A stretch of DNA of 64,000 nucleotides, from assembly GCF_000020965.1 (NCBI RefSeq), contig NC_011297.1, positions 696,387 through 760,386 on the forward strand. The letters run 5' to 3'. The position numbers and the translations under genes are program-made. Origin of the DNA: Dictyoglomus thermophilum H-6-12. GTDB lineage: Bacteria; Dictyoglomota; Dictyoglomia; Dictyoglomales; Dictyoglomaceae. The notes under the pieces were generated by a model. That model saw only the letters and a program-made list of their open reading frames with translations. It was not told the DNA's origin and did not search any database. Position 1 is the stretch's first letter, and every line of letters starts with the position of its first letter. Of this stretch, positions 40,252 through 50,387 are shown one piece after another.

Positions 40252-42822
40252 ATGGAGCAGAAATCTCTGTGGGATCTTTTTCAAGAAAATACCGAGAAAG
40301 AGTCCAAAAGGAAGATTCTGATTATTGATGGCTCAAGCCTCATATACAGGGTTTATTACGCCCTTCCCCCTTTAAAGACAAAAAATGGTGAATTAACTAA
40401 TGCTCTTTATGGCTTCATAAGAATACTTTTAAAGGCCGTAGAAGATTTTAATCCTGATCTTGTAGGCGTTGCCTTTGATAGACCTGAACCTACTTTTAGG
40501 CATGTGATTTATAAAGAGTATAAGGCTAAGAGACCACCTATGAAGGATGATTTGAAAGCGCAGATACCATGGATAAGAGAATTTCTAAGGTTAAATGATA
40601 TACCTCTATTGGAAGAGCCTGGCTATGAAGCGGATGATATAATAGCTACTATAGTGAATAAATATAAGGATGATTTAAAATATATTCTCTCTGGAGATTT
40701 AGATCTTTTGCAATTAGTCTCGGACAAAACCTTTCTAATACATCCTCAAAAGGGAATTACTGAGTTTACTATTTATGATCCAAAAGCTGTAAAGGATAGG
40801 TTTGGAGTAGAGCCCTATAAGATTCCCTTATACAAAGTATTAGTAGGGGACGAATCTGATAATATTCCAGGAGTAAATGGAATAGGTCCTAAAAAGGCCT
40901 CAAAGATTCTTGAGAAAATTTCAAGTGTAGATGAATTTAAAAGTAAAATAAAAGTTTTGGATAGTGATTTAAGGGAGCTTATTGAGAAAAATTGGAATAT
41001 TATTGAAAGAAATTTAGAACTTGTTACTTTAAAAAATATAGATAAGGATCTTATTCTTAAACCCTTCGAGATTAAAAGAGATGAAAAAGTAATAGATTTT
41101 TTGAAGAGATATGAACTTAAGAGTATTCTTCAAAAGTTATTTCCTGATCTTCAAGAGGAAGAAAATATAGAGATTAAAGATGTCGAAGAGATCAATTTTA
41201 ATGAGGTAGAAAAAGAAGGCTACTTTGCCTTTAAATGTCTTGGAGATAGGGCTTTTGAGGGTATTTCTCTTTCCTTCAAGGAGGGGGAAGGATATTTTAT
41301 ATCTCCTTTTGATTTCAATAATGAGATAAGAAAGAAGATTGAAAATATAATTTCTTCAGAGAATGTTAAAAAAATTGGCTCTTATATTCAAAGAGATTTA
41401 CATTTTTTAAACTGTAAAATAAAGGGCGATGTATTTGATGTTAGTCTCGCATCTTATCTTTTGAACCCTGAAAGACAAAATCACTCTCTTGATATTTTGA
41501 TAGGAGAGTATCTAAATAAAACCTCTTTTATTCCTCAAAAATACGCTGGTTATCTTTTTCCGTTAAAGTCTATTCTTGAGGAGAGGATAAAGAATGAAGG
41601 GTTAGAATTTGTACTTTATAACATAGAGATTCCATTAATCCCTGTACTTTACTCCATGGAGAAGTGGGGGATAAAGGTAGATAAGGAATATTTAAAACAG
41701 CTTTCTGATGAATTCTGCGAGAGAATTAAAAAATTGGAAGAAGAGATATATGAACTTGCAGGAACCAGATTTAATCTCAATTCTCCAAAACAACTTTCTG
41801 AAGTTTTATTTGAGAGGTTAAAACTTCCTTCTGGTAAGAAAGGAAAAACAGGATATTCTACGTCGTCTTCTGTGCTTCAAAACTTAATAAATGCTCATCC
41901 TATAGTGAGAAAAATCCTCCAATATAGAGAACTCTATAAATTGAAGAGTACTTATGTGGATGCTATTCCTAATCTGGTTAATCCACAAACAGGTAGAGTT
42001 CATACAAAATTTAATCCTACAGGTACAGCTACAGGAAGAATAAGTAGTAGTGAACCTAATCTTCAGAATATTCCTATAAAAAGTGAAGAAGGTAGAAAGA
42101 TAAGAAGAGCCTTCGTGTCAGAAGATGGATATTTTCTTGTATCTCTTGATTATTCTCAGATAGAGCTAAGGATTATGGCTCATCTTTCTCAGGAGCCTAA
42201 ATTAATATCTGCCTTCCAAAAAGGAGAGGATATTCATAGAAGAACAGCATCGGAGATTTTTGGAGTGCCAGAGGAAGAAGTTGATGATCTTTTAAGGTCA
42301 AGGGCAAAGGCCGTTAATTTTGGAATTATTTATGGTATCTCTTCTTTTGGACTTTCTGAGACTGTAAGTATTACACCAGAAGAGGCAGAGAAATTTATAG
42401 ACTCGTATTTTAAGCACTATCCAAGAGTGAAGCTTTTTATAGATAAGACTATTCATGAGGCAAGAGAAAAACTGTACGTTAAAACCTTATTTGGCAGAAA
42501 AAGATATATTCCTGAGATTAAGAGCATAAATAAACAGGTAAGGAATGCCTATGAAAGGATAGCAATAAATGCGCCAATTCAGGGAACAGCTGCTGATATT
42601 ATAAAACTTGCCATGATAGAAATTTACAAGGAGATTGAAAATAAAAATCTCAAGTCAAGAATACTCCTTCAAATTCATGATGAGCTTATTCTTGAAGTGC
42701 CAGAGGAGGAGATGGAATTTACTCCTTTAATGGCAAAGGAAAAAATGGAAAAGGTGGTAGAACTTTCGGTTCCTCTTGTAGTTGAAATCTCGGTAGGTAA
42801 AAATCTTGCTGAATTAAAATGA
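40252..42822 (+). CDS. polA: DNA polymerase I
   Basis: Repair and Okazaki-fragment polymerase of 856 residues. The N-terminal 5'-3' exonuclease is complete (ILIIDGSSLIYRVYYALPPL, VGVAFDRPEPTFRH, GYEADDIIATIV, GDESDNIPGVNGIGPKKA). The middle 3'-5' exonuclease-like domain has lost the DxE motif: the position reads YFAFKCLGDRAFEGISLSF, so proofreading is very likely absent, as in Taq and Bst. The polymerase has motif A LDYSQIELRIMAHLS, motif B RAKAVNFGIIYGIS and motif C QIHDELILEV. ATG 40252 has no ribosome site but a -10 box 6 bases upstream. The stop overlaps coaE (ATGA). Confidence 0.97.
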   Translation: MEQKSLWDLFQENTEKESKRKILIIDGSSLIYRVYYALPPLKTKNGELTNALYGFIRILLKAVEDFNPDLVGVAFDRPEPTFRHVIYKEYKAKRPPMKDDLKAQIPWIREFLRLNDIPLLEEPGYEADDIIATIVNKYKDDLKYILSGDLDLLQLVSDKTFLIHPQKGITEFTIYDPKAVKDRFGVEPYKIPLYKVLVGDESDNIPGVNGIGPKKASKILEKISSVDEFKSKIKVLDSDLRELIEKNWNIIERNLELVTLKNIDKDLILKPFEIKRDEKVIDFLKRYELKSILQKLFPDLQEEENIEIKDVEEINFNEVEKEGYFAFKCLGDRAFEGISLSFKEGEGYFISPFDFNNEIRKKIENIISSENVKKIGSYIQRDLHFLNCKIKGDVFDVSLASYLLNPERQNHSLDILIGEYLNKTSFIPQKYAGYLFPLKSILEERIKNEGLEFVLYNIEIPLIPVLYSMEKWGIKVDKEYLKQLSDEFCERIKKLEEEIYELAGTRFNLNSPKQLSEVLFERLKLPSGKKGKTGYSTSSSVLQNLINAHPIVRKILQYRELYKLKSTYVDAIPNLVNPQTGRVHTKFNPTGTATGRISSSEPNLQNIPIKSEEGRKIRRAFVSEDGYFLVSLDYSQIELRIMAHLSQEPKLISAFQKGEDIHRRTASEIFGVPEEEVDDLLRSRAKAVNFGIIYGISSFGLSETVSITPEEAEKFIDSYFKHYPRVKLFIDKTIHEAREKLYVKTLFGRKRYIPEIKSINKQVRNAYERIAINAPIQGTAADIIKLAMIEIYKEIENKNLKSRILLQIHDELILEVPEEEMEFTPLMAKEKMEKVVELSVPLVVEISVGKNLAELK

Positions 42823-43427
42823 GCTATAAGATTGGTATAACAGGTGGTATTGGCACAGGAAAGTCTCTTGTAAGTAATATTCTGAAGGAACTTGGAATAA
42901 TTGTCATAAGTGCTGATGAGATTGTAAGAGAGCTTCAGAAAGATCCTTATTATCTGCAGAAAATTAGAGAAATTTTTGGGGATAATGTTTTTGATAAAGG
43001 TAACCTCGATAGGAAGAAACTTGCAAAGATAATTTTTTCAGATTCTGATGCAAGAAGAAAATTAGAGAATCTTCTTCACCCGCCTGTCCTAGAAGAAATT
43101 AAAAAGAAATTAGAAGAGCTTAAGGAAAGAGATATAATTGCTGTGGAGGTTCCTCTTTTGTTTGAAGTGGGGATTGAAGATTGGTTTGATGAAATCTGGG
43201 TTGTTTACGCTCCATTTGAGCTTCAACTTGAAAGAATTGTTAATAGAGATAATATATCAAAAGAAGATGCTGTTGCAAGAATAAGAGCTCAAATCCCTAT
43301 AGAAGAAAAGCTTAAAAAAGCTGATTTTGTAATCTACAATGATAAAGATATAGAGAGTACTAAAAATCAAATTAAAGAAAGAGTTTCAACCATATACAGA
43401 ATGATATATAATAAAAATTTGGAGTAA
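42819..43427 (+). CDS. coaE: Dephospho-CoA kinase
   Basis: Last step of coenzyme A synthesis: ATP-dependent phosphorylation of the 3'-OH of dephospho-CoA. 202 residues with the P-loop [28 protein letters not shown], the [17 protein letters not shown] segment, [24 protein letters not shown] and the lid [33 protein letters not shown]. The ATG overlaps the polA stop, an arrangement common in many bacteria, and uvrB follows 2 bases after its stop. Confidence 0.96.
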   Translation: MSYKIGITGGIGTGKSLVSNILKELGIIVISADEIVRELQKDPYYLQKIREIFGDNVFDKGNLDRKKLAKIIFSDSDARRKLENLLHPPVLEEIKKKLEELKERDIIAVEVPLLFEVGIEDWFDEIWVVYAPFELQLERIVNRDNISKEDAVARIRAQIPIEEKLKKADFVIYNDKDIESTKNQIKERVSTIYRMIYNKNLE

Positions 43428-43429
43428 AT

Positions 43430-45418
43430 ATGAGTGGATTTATATTAGTTTCTGAATTCAAACCCTGTGGTGATCAGCCTCAGGCTATAGAGAAACTTAC
43501 CGAAGGAGTTAAGAGGGGTCTTAGATATCAGACCCTTATAGGGGTTACTGGTTCTGGAAAAACTTTTACCATGGCAAATATTATAGCAAATGTACAGAAG
43601 CCTACCCTGGTTATTGCTCCTAATAAAACTTTAGCAGCCCAGCTTTATAGTGAGTTTAAAGAGTTTTTTCCCTACAATGCTGTGGAATATTTTGTAAGCT
43701 ATTACGATTATTACCAACCCGAAGCTTACATTCCCCAAACGGATACTTATATAGAAAAGGATGCAGATATTAATGACAGAATAGATAGGTTGAGACATAG
43801 TACTACAAGTTCTCTCTTGTCTCGGAGAGATGTAATAGTAGTGGCAAGCGTTTCATGTATATATGGCTTAGGTTCTCCTACCGATTATGCAGAAATGATC
43901 CTTATGGTAAAGAGAGGAGAAGATCTTCCAAGAGATACTTTACTTAGAAAACTTATTAAACTTCAGTATGAAAGGAACGATTATGAATTTACTAGAGGAA
44001 AGTTTAGGGTAAGAGGAGACGTAGTAGAAGTTTTTCCCATAGGCGGAGAGACCGCTATAAGGATTGAGTATTGGGGAGATACCATTGAGAGGATTTCAGA
44101 GATTGATCCTCTGAATGGAAAAAGAGTTGTTGATTTTAATGAGGTTTTTATATATCCTGCGACTCACTATATAGCTCCTACAGAAAAGATGGAAAGAGCT
44201 ATTGAGTCTATAAAAAGAGAGCTTGAGGAAAGGCTTGAAGAGTTGAGATCTCAAGGTAAATTTCTTGAAGCAAAAAGACTTGAAGCAAGAACTCTTTATG
44301 ATATAGAACTTTTGAGAGAAGTAGGATATTGTAAAGGAATTGAAAACTATTCAAGACATTTTGATGGAAGAAAACCAGGAGAGCCTCCTTATACCCTTCT
44401 TGATTATTTTCCTGATGATTTTCTTGTATTTATCGATGAGTCCCATTTAACCATTCCTCAACTTAGAGCCATGTATCATGGTGATAAGTCGAGAAAGGAC
44501 AATTTGGTAGAGTATGGTTTTAGATTACCCTCTGCCTATGATAATAGACCCTTAACCTTTGAGGAATTTTGGGAAAGAGTTCCTCAAGTAATTTTTGTTT
44601 CTGCTACTCCCGCAGAGTTTGAGTTGTCAGTGTCAGAACAGGTTGTAGAACAGCTTATAAGACCTACAGGACTTCTTGATCCTGAAATAGAAGTGCATCC
44701 TACAGAAGGACAGATAGACCATTTAATATCTGAGATAAAAAAGGTAGTAGCTCGTGGAGAACGAGTACTTGTTACTACACTTACCAAAAGAACAGCAGAA
44801 GATCTTGTTGAGTATCTTTCAAATCTTGGTATCAATGTTACTTATCTCCATTCCGAGATAGAAACTTTGGAAAGAACAGGGATTTTGCAGAGTTTAAGAC
44901 TTGGAAAGTTTGATGTCCTTGTAGGAATAAACTTGCTTAGAGAAGGGCTTGATCTTCCTGAAGTATCTTTGGTGGCAATCCTTGATGCAGATAGGGAAGG
45001 ATTTTTGAGATCAGAAAGATCTCTTATTCAGGTAATGGGAAGGGCTGCAAGAAACGTAAATGGTAAAGTAATAATGTATGCGGATGTGATAACGGACTCT
45101 ATGAGGAGAGCTATTGAAGAGACACAAAGAAGAAGAAGAATTCAAATGGAATATAACCAGGCTCATGGTATAACTCCAAAGAGTATCAAAAAACCAGTAA
45201 AAGAGGTATTTGATTTTGTTGAAGCAGTATCAGAGAAAAAAGTTGATTATAAAGCAGTCTCTAAAAAGTTATCTATAGATGAGATTGAAGAGGTAATAAA
45301 ACAACTTGAAAAGGAAATGTATGAAGCAGCTGCAGAGCTTGATTTTGAAAAGGCTGCCTATTTGAGGGATCAGATTAAAGAATTAAAAAATGAATTGAAA
45401 AAGAAGACAAGATTATGA
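43430..45418 (+). CDS. uvrB: Excinuclease ABC subunit B
   Basis: The damage-verifying helicase-like subunit of nucleotide excision repair. 662 residues: Walker [19 protein letters not shown], the beta-hairpin region [31 protein letters not shown] box [21 protein letters not shown], helicase motifs [28 protein letters not shown] and QVMGRAARN, and the C-terminal UVR domain ([30 protein letters not shown]-like). ATG 43430 behind TTGGAG. The stop overlaps uvrA by 4 bases. uvrC is not in the window. Confidence 0.98.
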   Translation: MSGFILVSEFKPCGDQPQAIEKLTEGVKRGLRYQTLIGVTGSGKTFTMANIIANVQKPTLVIAPNKTLAAQLYSEFKEFFPYNAVEYFVSYYDYYQPEAYIPQTDTYIEKDADINDRIDRLRHSTTSSLLSRRDVIVVASVSCIYGLGSPTDYAEMILMVKRGEDLPRDTLLRKLIKLQYERNDYEFTRGKFRVRGDVVEVFPIGGETAIRIEYWGDTIERISEIDPLNGKRVVDFNEVFIYPATHYIAPTEKMERAIESIKRELEERLEELRSQGKFLEAKRLEARTLYDIELLREVGYCKGIENYSRHFDGRKPGEPPYTLLDYFPDDFLVFIDESHLTIPQLRAMYHGDKSRKDNLVEYGFRLPSAYDNRPLTFEEFWERVPQVIFVSATPAEFELSVSEQVVEQLIRPTGLLDPEIEVHPTEGQIDHLISEIKKVVARGERVLVTTLTKRTAEDLVEYLSNLGINVTYLHSEIETLERTGILQSLRLGKFDVLVGINLLREGLDLPEVSLVAILDADREGFLRSERSLIQVMGRAARNVNGKVIMYADVITDSMRRAIEETQRRRRIQMEYNQAHGITPKSIKKPVKEVFDFVEAVSEKKVDYKAVSKKLSIDEIEEVIKQLEKEMYEAAAELDFEKAAYLRDQIKELKNELKKKTRL

Positions 45419-48258
45419 GCGAGTATATTAGGATACGAGGGGCTAGAGAGCACAACCTAAAGAATATTAACTTAGATCTTCCAAGGAATAAATTGATAGT
45501 ATTTACTGGTATTAGTGGCTCAGGCAAATCATCCCTTGCCTTTGATACTATTTATGCTGAGGGTCAGCGAAGATATGTGGAATCTCTGTCTACTTATGCA
45601 AGACAGTTTTTAGGACAGCTAAATAAGCCTGACGTGGATGTCATCGAAGGACTTTCACCTGCTATTTCTATAGATCAGAAGACCGTCATAAAGAATCCTA
45701 GATCTACGGTAGGTACTGTTACAGAGATTTATGACTATCTTAGACTTCTTTTTGCAAATATAGGAAAGCCTCATTGTCCTTTCTGTGGTATAGAGATTTC
45801 TGCTCAAACCTCTCAGGAAATTGTGGAAAAGATATTGTCTTGGGATGAAGGTACAAGGATTCAGATATTATCGCCTGTGGTTAGGGGAAGAAAGGGTGAG
45901 TATAAAAAACTCTTGGATAATTTAAGAAAAGAGGGGTTTTTAAGAGTAAAGATTGATGGAGAAATGTATTCTCTTGAAGATGAGATAGAATTGGATAAAA
46001 ATAAAAAGCACGATATATATGTAGTTATAGATAGATTGGTAATAAAACCCGATGTAAGGACAAGACTGGCAGACTCAGTAGAGCTTGCTTTAAAACTTAG
46101 TGAGGGGCTTGTATTAGTTGAAAAGTATTTGGAGGATGGAAAATTTGAAGAACATATATTTAGTGAGAATTTTTCTTGTCCCATATGTGGTTTCAGCTTT
46201 GGAGAGATAACTCCAAGGCTATTTTCCTTTAATAGTCCTTATGGAGCTTGTCCTGCTTGTTCTGGACTTGGTGGGAAAAAGGAGTTTGATCCTGACCTTC
46301 TTTTGGACTATGAGAAATCAATCTCTGAAGGGGCTATAATTCCATGGGGAAAAGAAATCTCACCATATTATAGGATTTTACTTACCAACGTTGGGAAAAG
46401 GTTGGGTTTTACTCTTGATACTCCTTTGAAGTTTTTTACTGAAAACCAATTAAAGGCTCTTCTTTATGGAGTTCCCTTTGCTGTTGAGGTATATTTACCC
46501 GATTGGGATATAGATGGATATAGGCATTTTGAGGGTTTGATAAATATCTTTAACAAGAGGTATCAAGAGACAGAGTCTGAAGATGTGAGGACTTTTTATG
46601 AAAGATTTATGGTATTTTCTCCATGTAGTGTTTGTAATGGAAAGAGGCTTAAAAAGGAAGCCTTGTCGGTTTATATTAATGGAAAAAATATAGCAGATGT
46701 TTCCTCCATGAATATGCTGGAATTAAGGGAATTTTTTGAGAACCTTAACCTATCTGAAAGAGAAAAGATAATTGCCTCTCCAATACTAAAGGAGATTCTT
46801 CAGAGGGTAAATTTTCTTATTGAGGTAGGGGTTGACTATCTTACCCTTGATAGATCTGCAGATACTTTGTCGGGAGGAGAGTCTCAAAGGGTTCGTCTCG
46901 CTACTCAAATTGGGTCAGGACTTGTAGGGGTTATATATGTGTTGGATGAGCCAAGCATAGGTTTACATCCAAGAGATAATGAGAAGTTGATTAAGAACCT
47001 AAAGAGTTTAAGAGATCTTGGCAATACAGTCATAGTTGTGGAACATGATGAAGAGATAATGAGATCGGCAGATTTTATTGTAGATATAGGGCCAGGTGCA
47101 GGTGAAAAAGGAGGAGAAATTGTAGTAGCAGGTCCTCTCTCAGAAGTTCTGAAACATCCTACTTCTATTACTGCTCAATATTTAAGAGGTGAAAGACAAA
47201 TACCTATACCTAAAAAGCGAAGAAGTATAGGAAGAAGATGGTTAGAGATTAAAGGAGCTAGGGCAAGAAATTTAAAGAATATAGATGTTAGAATTCCTCT
47301 TGGAACTTTTGTTTGTCTTACTGGAGTCTCAGGCTCTGGAAAGAGTACCCTTGTGGAGGAGATAATATATCCTGCTTTACAAAAGGCAATTCATGGTAAG
47401 AAGATAAAAAGCGAATATTACGATGAAATAAAAGGTACAGAGTATATTGATAAAGTTATAGTGATAGATCAATCTCCTATAGGAAGAACTCCTCGTTCTA
47501 ACCCAGCTACTTATACTAATCTTTTTACCGAAATCCGAGAACTTTTTGCCCAACTTCCTGAGGCAAAGATGAGAGGATACAAGCCAGGCAGATTTAGTTT
47601 TAATGTTAAGGGGGGAAGGTGCGAAGCTTGTAAAGGCGAGGGAATGGTAAAAGTTGAAATGCATTTTTTACCTGATATTTATATCCCTTGTGAAGTATGT
47701 AAAGGAAAAAGATATAATAGTGAGACTTTAGAGATAACTTATAAAGGAAAAAATATAGCAGATGTTCTTGACATGAGTGTGGAAGAAGCACTGGAATTTT
47801 TTGAAAATTTCCCATCCATAAGGAGAAAGTTAGAAACTTTGTACGATGTAGGTCTTGGTTACATAAAATTAGGACAGCCTGCCACTACCCTTTCTGGGGG
47901 AGAAGCACAAAGAATTAAGCTTGCAGCTGAGCTTTCTAGAAGAAGTACAGGAAAGACTTTTTATATCCTTGATGAACCTACCACAGGACTCCATTTTGCT
48001 GATGTAGAAAAGTTACTAAATCTTCTTCATAGACTGGTAGATCAAGGAAATACGGTTCTTGTTATAGAACATAACTTAGATGTGATAAAAACTGCTGATT
48101 ATATCATTGATTTAGGACCAGAGGGTGGAGATAGAGGGGGAGAGATTATAGCCGAAGGAACTCCCGAAGAAGTTGCTATGAATGGGAGATCTTATACAGG
48201 GAAGTTTTTAAGAAAAATACTTTTTAAGGAAGAGGCAAAAAGTGAAAGGTGCTCTTAA
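45415..48258 (+). CDS. uvrA: Excinuclease ABC subunit A
   Basis: The damage-sensing dimeric ABC ATPase of nucleotide excision repair. 947 residues with two Walker A motifs ([17 protein letters not shown] and [17 protein letters not shown]), two signatures ([18 protein letters not shown] and [18 protein letters not shown]) and zinc-binding cysteine clusters (CPFCG; CPICG to [14 protein letters not shown] to [10 protein letters not shown]), all intact. ATG 45415 overlaps the uvrB stop. uvrB and uvrA are therefore strictly co-transcribed, and the ogt gene starts inside the uvrA 3' end. Confidence 0.98.
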   Translation: MSEYIRIRGAREHNLKNINLDLPRNKLIVFTGISGSGKSSLAFDTIYAEGQRRYVESLSTYARQFLGQLNKPDVDVIEGLSPAISIDQKTVIKNPRSTVGTVTEIYDYLRLLFANIGKPHCPFCGIEISAQTSQEIVEKILSWDEGTRIQILSPVVRGRKGEYKKLLDNLRKEGFLRVKIDGEMYSLEDEIELDKNKKHDIYVVIDRLVIKPDVRTRLADSVELALKLSEGLVLVEKYLEDGKFEEHIFSENFSCPICGFSFGEITPRLFSFNSPYGACPACSGLGGKKEFDPDLLLDYEKSISEGAIIPWGKEISPYYRILLTNVGKRLGFTLDTPLKFFTENQLKALLYGVPFAVEVYLPDWDIDGYRHFEGLINIFNKRYQETESEDVRTFYERFMVFSPCSVCNGKRLKKEALSVYINGKNIADVSSMNMLELREFFENLNLSEREKIIASPILKEILQRVNFLIEVGVDYLTLDRSADTLSGGESQRVRLATQIGSGLVGVIYVLDEPSIGLHPRDNEKLIKNLKSLRDLGNTVIVVEHDEEIMRSADFIVDIGPGAGEKGGEIVVAGPLSEVLKHPTSITAQYLRGERQIPIPKKRRSIGRRWLEIKGARARNLKNIDVRIPLGTFVCLTGVSGSGKSTLVEEIIYPALQKAIHGKKIKSEYYDEIKGTEYIDKVIVIDQSPIGRTPRSNPATYTNLFTEIRELFAQLPEAKMRGYKPGRFSFNVKGGRCEACKGEGMVKVEMHFLPDIYIPCEVCKGKRYNSETLEITYKGKNIADVLDMSVEEALEFFENFPSIRRKLETLYDVGLGYIKLGQPATTLSGGEAQRIKLAAELSRRSTGKTFYILDEPTTGLHFADVEKLLNLLHRLVDQGNTVLVIEHNLDVIKTADYIIDLGPEGGDRGGEIIAEGTPEEVAMNGRSYTGKFLRKILFKEEAKSERCS

Positions 48259-48724
48259 GTTAGATAAAGGGTTTATAGTAGTGGAATATGAAAGTAGTCT
48301 GATTAAGAGAGTATATTGGACAAATGAATCTGAAGAAGAGAAGAATTTTCCAGGAAGAGAACTTTTTATTGATTACTTTTCAGGTAAAAAAGTTGATTTT
48401 GGTGAGTTAAATATTGATTTGACTGAGTTTCCTTCTTTTTTTAAGAGAATTTATGAGGTTGCAAGAAGAATACCCTATGGAAAGGTTACAAGTTATAAGA
48501 GTATTGCAGAACTTATTGGAAATAGTAAGCTTCAGAGGGTTGTAGGAAATGCTATGAAAAACAATCCTTTCTTGATTATAGTCCCATGTCATCGAGTTGT
48601 AAAAAGTGATGGAAGTTTAGGAAATTTTTCTCTTGGAGTCGAATTTAAAAAATACTTATTGACCTTAGAGGGGGTAAGGTTGGAGAATGAAAAGGTATCT
48701 TGCTTTAGATATTGGTGGTACTAA
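48242..48724 (+). CDS. ogt: Methylated-DNA--protein-cysteine methyltransferase
   Basis: A suicide repair protein that transfers methyl groups from O6-methylguanine to its own cysteine. 160 residues: a short N-terminal domain, then the conserved [53 protein letters not shown] with the acceptor Cys (about residue 116) in PCHRV, and KKYLLTLEG. The start is GTG 48242, overlapping uvrA by 17 bases, and its 3' end overlaps the glucokinase gene by 38 bases. A direct-reversal enzyme fused by operon to excision repair makes a coherent DNA-damage unit. Confidence 0.95.
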   Translation: MKGALKLDKGFIVVEYESSLIKRVYWTNESEEEKNFPGRELFIDYFSGKKVDFGELNIDLTEFPSFFKRIYEVARRIPYGKVTSYKSIAELIGNSKLQRVVGNAMKNNPFLIIVPCHRVVKSDGSLGNFSLGVEFKKYLLTLEGVRLENEKVSCFRYWWY

Positions 48725-49640
48725 GATTGCCTGCGGAAGGTTTACTGAAGACGGTCTTTTAGAAGAAAAGATTTTATTCCCCACAAGAGCAGAAAGAGGT
48801 TATAAAGAGATTTTAAAAGATATAGTTTCTGTACTTTTAAGGTTGAAGACTGAGGATACTATAGCTCTTGGAGTTGGTACTGCAGGTCCCCTTGATAGAA
48901 TTAAAGGAGAGATATATTCTCCGCCTAATCTCCCAGGTTGGGATGGTGTTCCTCTAAAGAAAGATCTTTATGAAAATTTGAAAATTCCTATTTTCATTGA
49001 CAATGATGCTAATGCTGCTTGTTTAGGAGAATATATTTTTGGTGCTGGAAAAGGAGTAAAAAATATGGTTTATGTTACAGTAAGCACTGGTATAGGTGGA
49101 GGAATTATTATAAATGGTAGTTTAGTACATGGAGTAAGGGATAGTGCTGGAGAAGTGGGGCATCAAACCATAGTTCCTGATGGTCCTTTATGTAATTGTG
49201 GAAATAAAGGATGTTTAGAAGCTCTCTCTTCGGGCACTGCTATAGCTAAAAGAGCAATGGAAGAAATTAATAGTGGAAAGGATACTATATTAAAGCAATG
49301 GGCGAAAAATGAAAAAATAACTGCGAAGCATGTTAGGGAAGCTATGCTTATGGGGGACGAAGTTGCGAGAGAGATTTGGAATAACGCTATGGAATATTTG
49401 GGTATAGGCATAGGAAATATTATTACCATTGTTTCGCCTGAAAGAGTGGTTATAGGTGGAAGTATTGGGCTTTCAGGTAAAGATGTAATTGAAAAAATAA
49501 GAGAAGTGGTTAAGCGGAGGGTTTTTCTTGTGCCTGTAGATATGGTAGATATAGTTCAAGCAGAATTAGGCGAAGATGTAGGTATATATGGTGCTTTTGC
49601 GGTAGCTTTAGTAGAAATGAGAAATAGAGGAGGGGATTAA
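48687..49640 (+). CDS. ROK family glucokinase
   Basis: A 317-residue ROK-family sugar kinase, most like bacterial glucokinases. The ATP motif is [15 protein letters not shown]; the sugar-binding part is IFIDNDANAACLGEYIFGAGKG with the catalytic Asp; the ROK signature GEVGHQTIVPDGPLCNCGNKGCLEALSSGTA contains the CxCGxxGCxE zinc site. It lacks an N-terminal helix-turn-helix, so it is a kinase and not a NagC-type repressor. ATG 48687 lies inside ogt, behind AGGTTGGAG. It would phosphorylate glucose released by the GH3 and GH57 enzymes encoded nearby. Confidence 0.93.
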   Translation: MKRYLALDIGGTKIACGRFTEDGLLEEKILFPTRAERGYKEILKDIVSVLLRLKTEDTIALGVGTAGPLDRIKGEIYSPPNLPGWDGVPLKKDLYENLKIPIFIDNDANAACLGEYIFGAGKGVKNMVYVTVSTGIGGGIIINGSLVHGVRDSAGEVGHQTIVPDGPLCNCGNKGCLEALSSGTAIAKRAMEEINSGKDTILKQWAKNEKITAKHVREAMLMGDEVAREIWNNAMEYLGIGIGNIITIVSPERVVIGGSIGLSGKDVIEKIREVVKRRVFLVPVDMVDIVQAELGEDVGIYGAFAVALVEMRNRGGD

Positions 49641-49659
49641 TAGAACCCCCTCCTCTATT
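49623..49659. terminator. Bidirectional terminator between glucokinase and LolA-like genes
   Basis: AATAGAGGAGGGG (49623-49635) pairs perfectly with CCCCTCCTCTATT (49647-49659), 11-base loop containing the glucokinase stop codon. TTTT follows on the plus strand and TTTC on the minus strand. The two genes converge here. Confidence 0.8.
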
Positions 49660-50374
49660 TTGATGGAGTCATAAAAGGCATAGTTGCGTTGAGATTTAAT
49701 GGCTCTTTTTGTCTTATTATTTTTCCTTGTGGAAGAGTTCTTAAGGCATTTGGAGATAGGTTAGAATTAATCTTTATATCTTGCCATAAGATCTCAATAT
49801 AAGGTCTATTTTGAACGTCATATATTATTATCTTTGTAGGGTAGTAATCTTTGGTAATATAGAACTCAAAGTAAGAGTAATTAGTTTTTAACTCTGGTTT
49901 TAAAGGAACTCCTGTGATTTTATAGAGCTTTTGATTTTTATCTGTTATCTCTTCCACTTTTAAGGAGAAGTCATCTTTACTTCCAACCATAGGCAATGTG
50001 GAGAAAGACATAGTGTAGGTCTGGGTAGTAGTATAAGGTGCTTCAATTATTTGTTTTGTTGATGGTGAATACATTCTTGTAATTTTTTTCTCCCCGTCAA
50101 TTAAAATTATTTGTCCCGCAAGAAGGGCTGGCTCTGTAAAGTCTATTCTCAATATTTCAGGATTTTTTATTGCTTTTAACTCCATAGACATTTTTGTAGG
50201 TAAGCTTTCCCCTTTACTTGAATAAGAATATACTGTTATAGTCATTTTCATACTTATATCCTTTGCAGAGCTCCATTTTTGCTCAAGATTCTTTAAAATG
50301 TCCTCTCCTGTTTTTGCATAAATTATAGAGGGTATTAGAAGAAGAATTACAAGAAAACTAAGAATTTTTTTCAT
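49655..50374 (-). CDS. LolA-like outer-membrane lipoprotein-sorting protein
   Basis: A 239-residue exported protein of the LolA/LolB-like fold (COG2834 type). A signal peptide covers residues 1-20 (IIYA). The mature part begins EDILKNLEQKWSSAKDISMKMTITVYSYS, with alternating strands typical of the open barrel that holds lipid chains (LRIDFTEPALLAGQIILIDGEKKITRMYSPSTKQI, FEFYITKDYYPTKIIIYD). In diderms such proteins ferry lipoproteins or lipids to the outer membrane. Start ATG 50374; the upstream beta-barrel gene ends 13 bases before and the two make an envelope operon. Confidence 0.8.
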   Translation of the reverse strand: MKKILSFLVILLLIPSIIYAKTGEDILKNLEQKWSSAKDISMKMTITVYSYSSKGESLPTKMSMELKAIKNPEILRIDFTEPALLAGQIILIDGEKKITRMYSPSTKQIIEAPYTTTQTYTMSFSTLPMVGSKDDFSLKVEEITDKNQKLYKITGVPLKPELKTNYSYFEFYITKDYYPTKIIIYDVQNRPYIEILWQDIKINSNLSPNALRTLPQGKIIRQKEPLNLNATMPFMTPSK

Positions 50375-50387
50375 TTTTTAGCCTCCT

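Noticed and set aside
48687-49640. ROK protein as NagC/XylR-type repressor
   Set aside because: It has no N-terminal winged helix and starts directly with the kinase ATP motif, so it is a sugar kinase.
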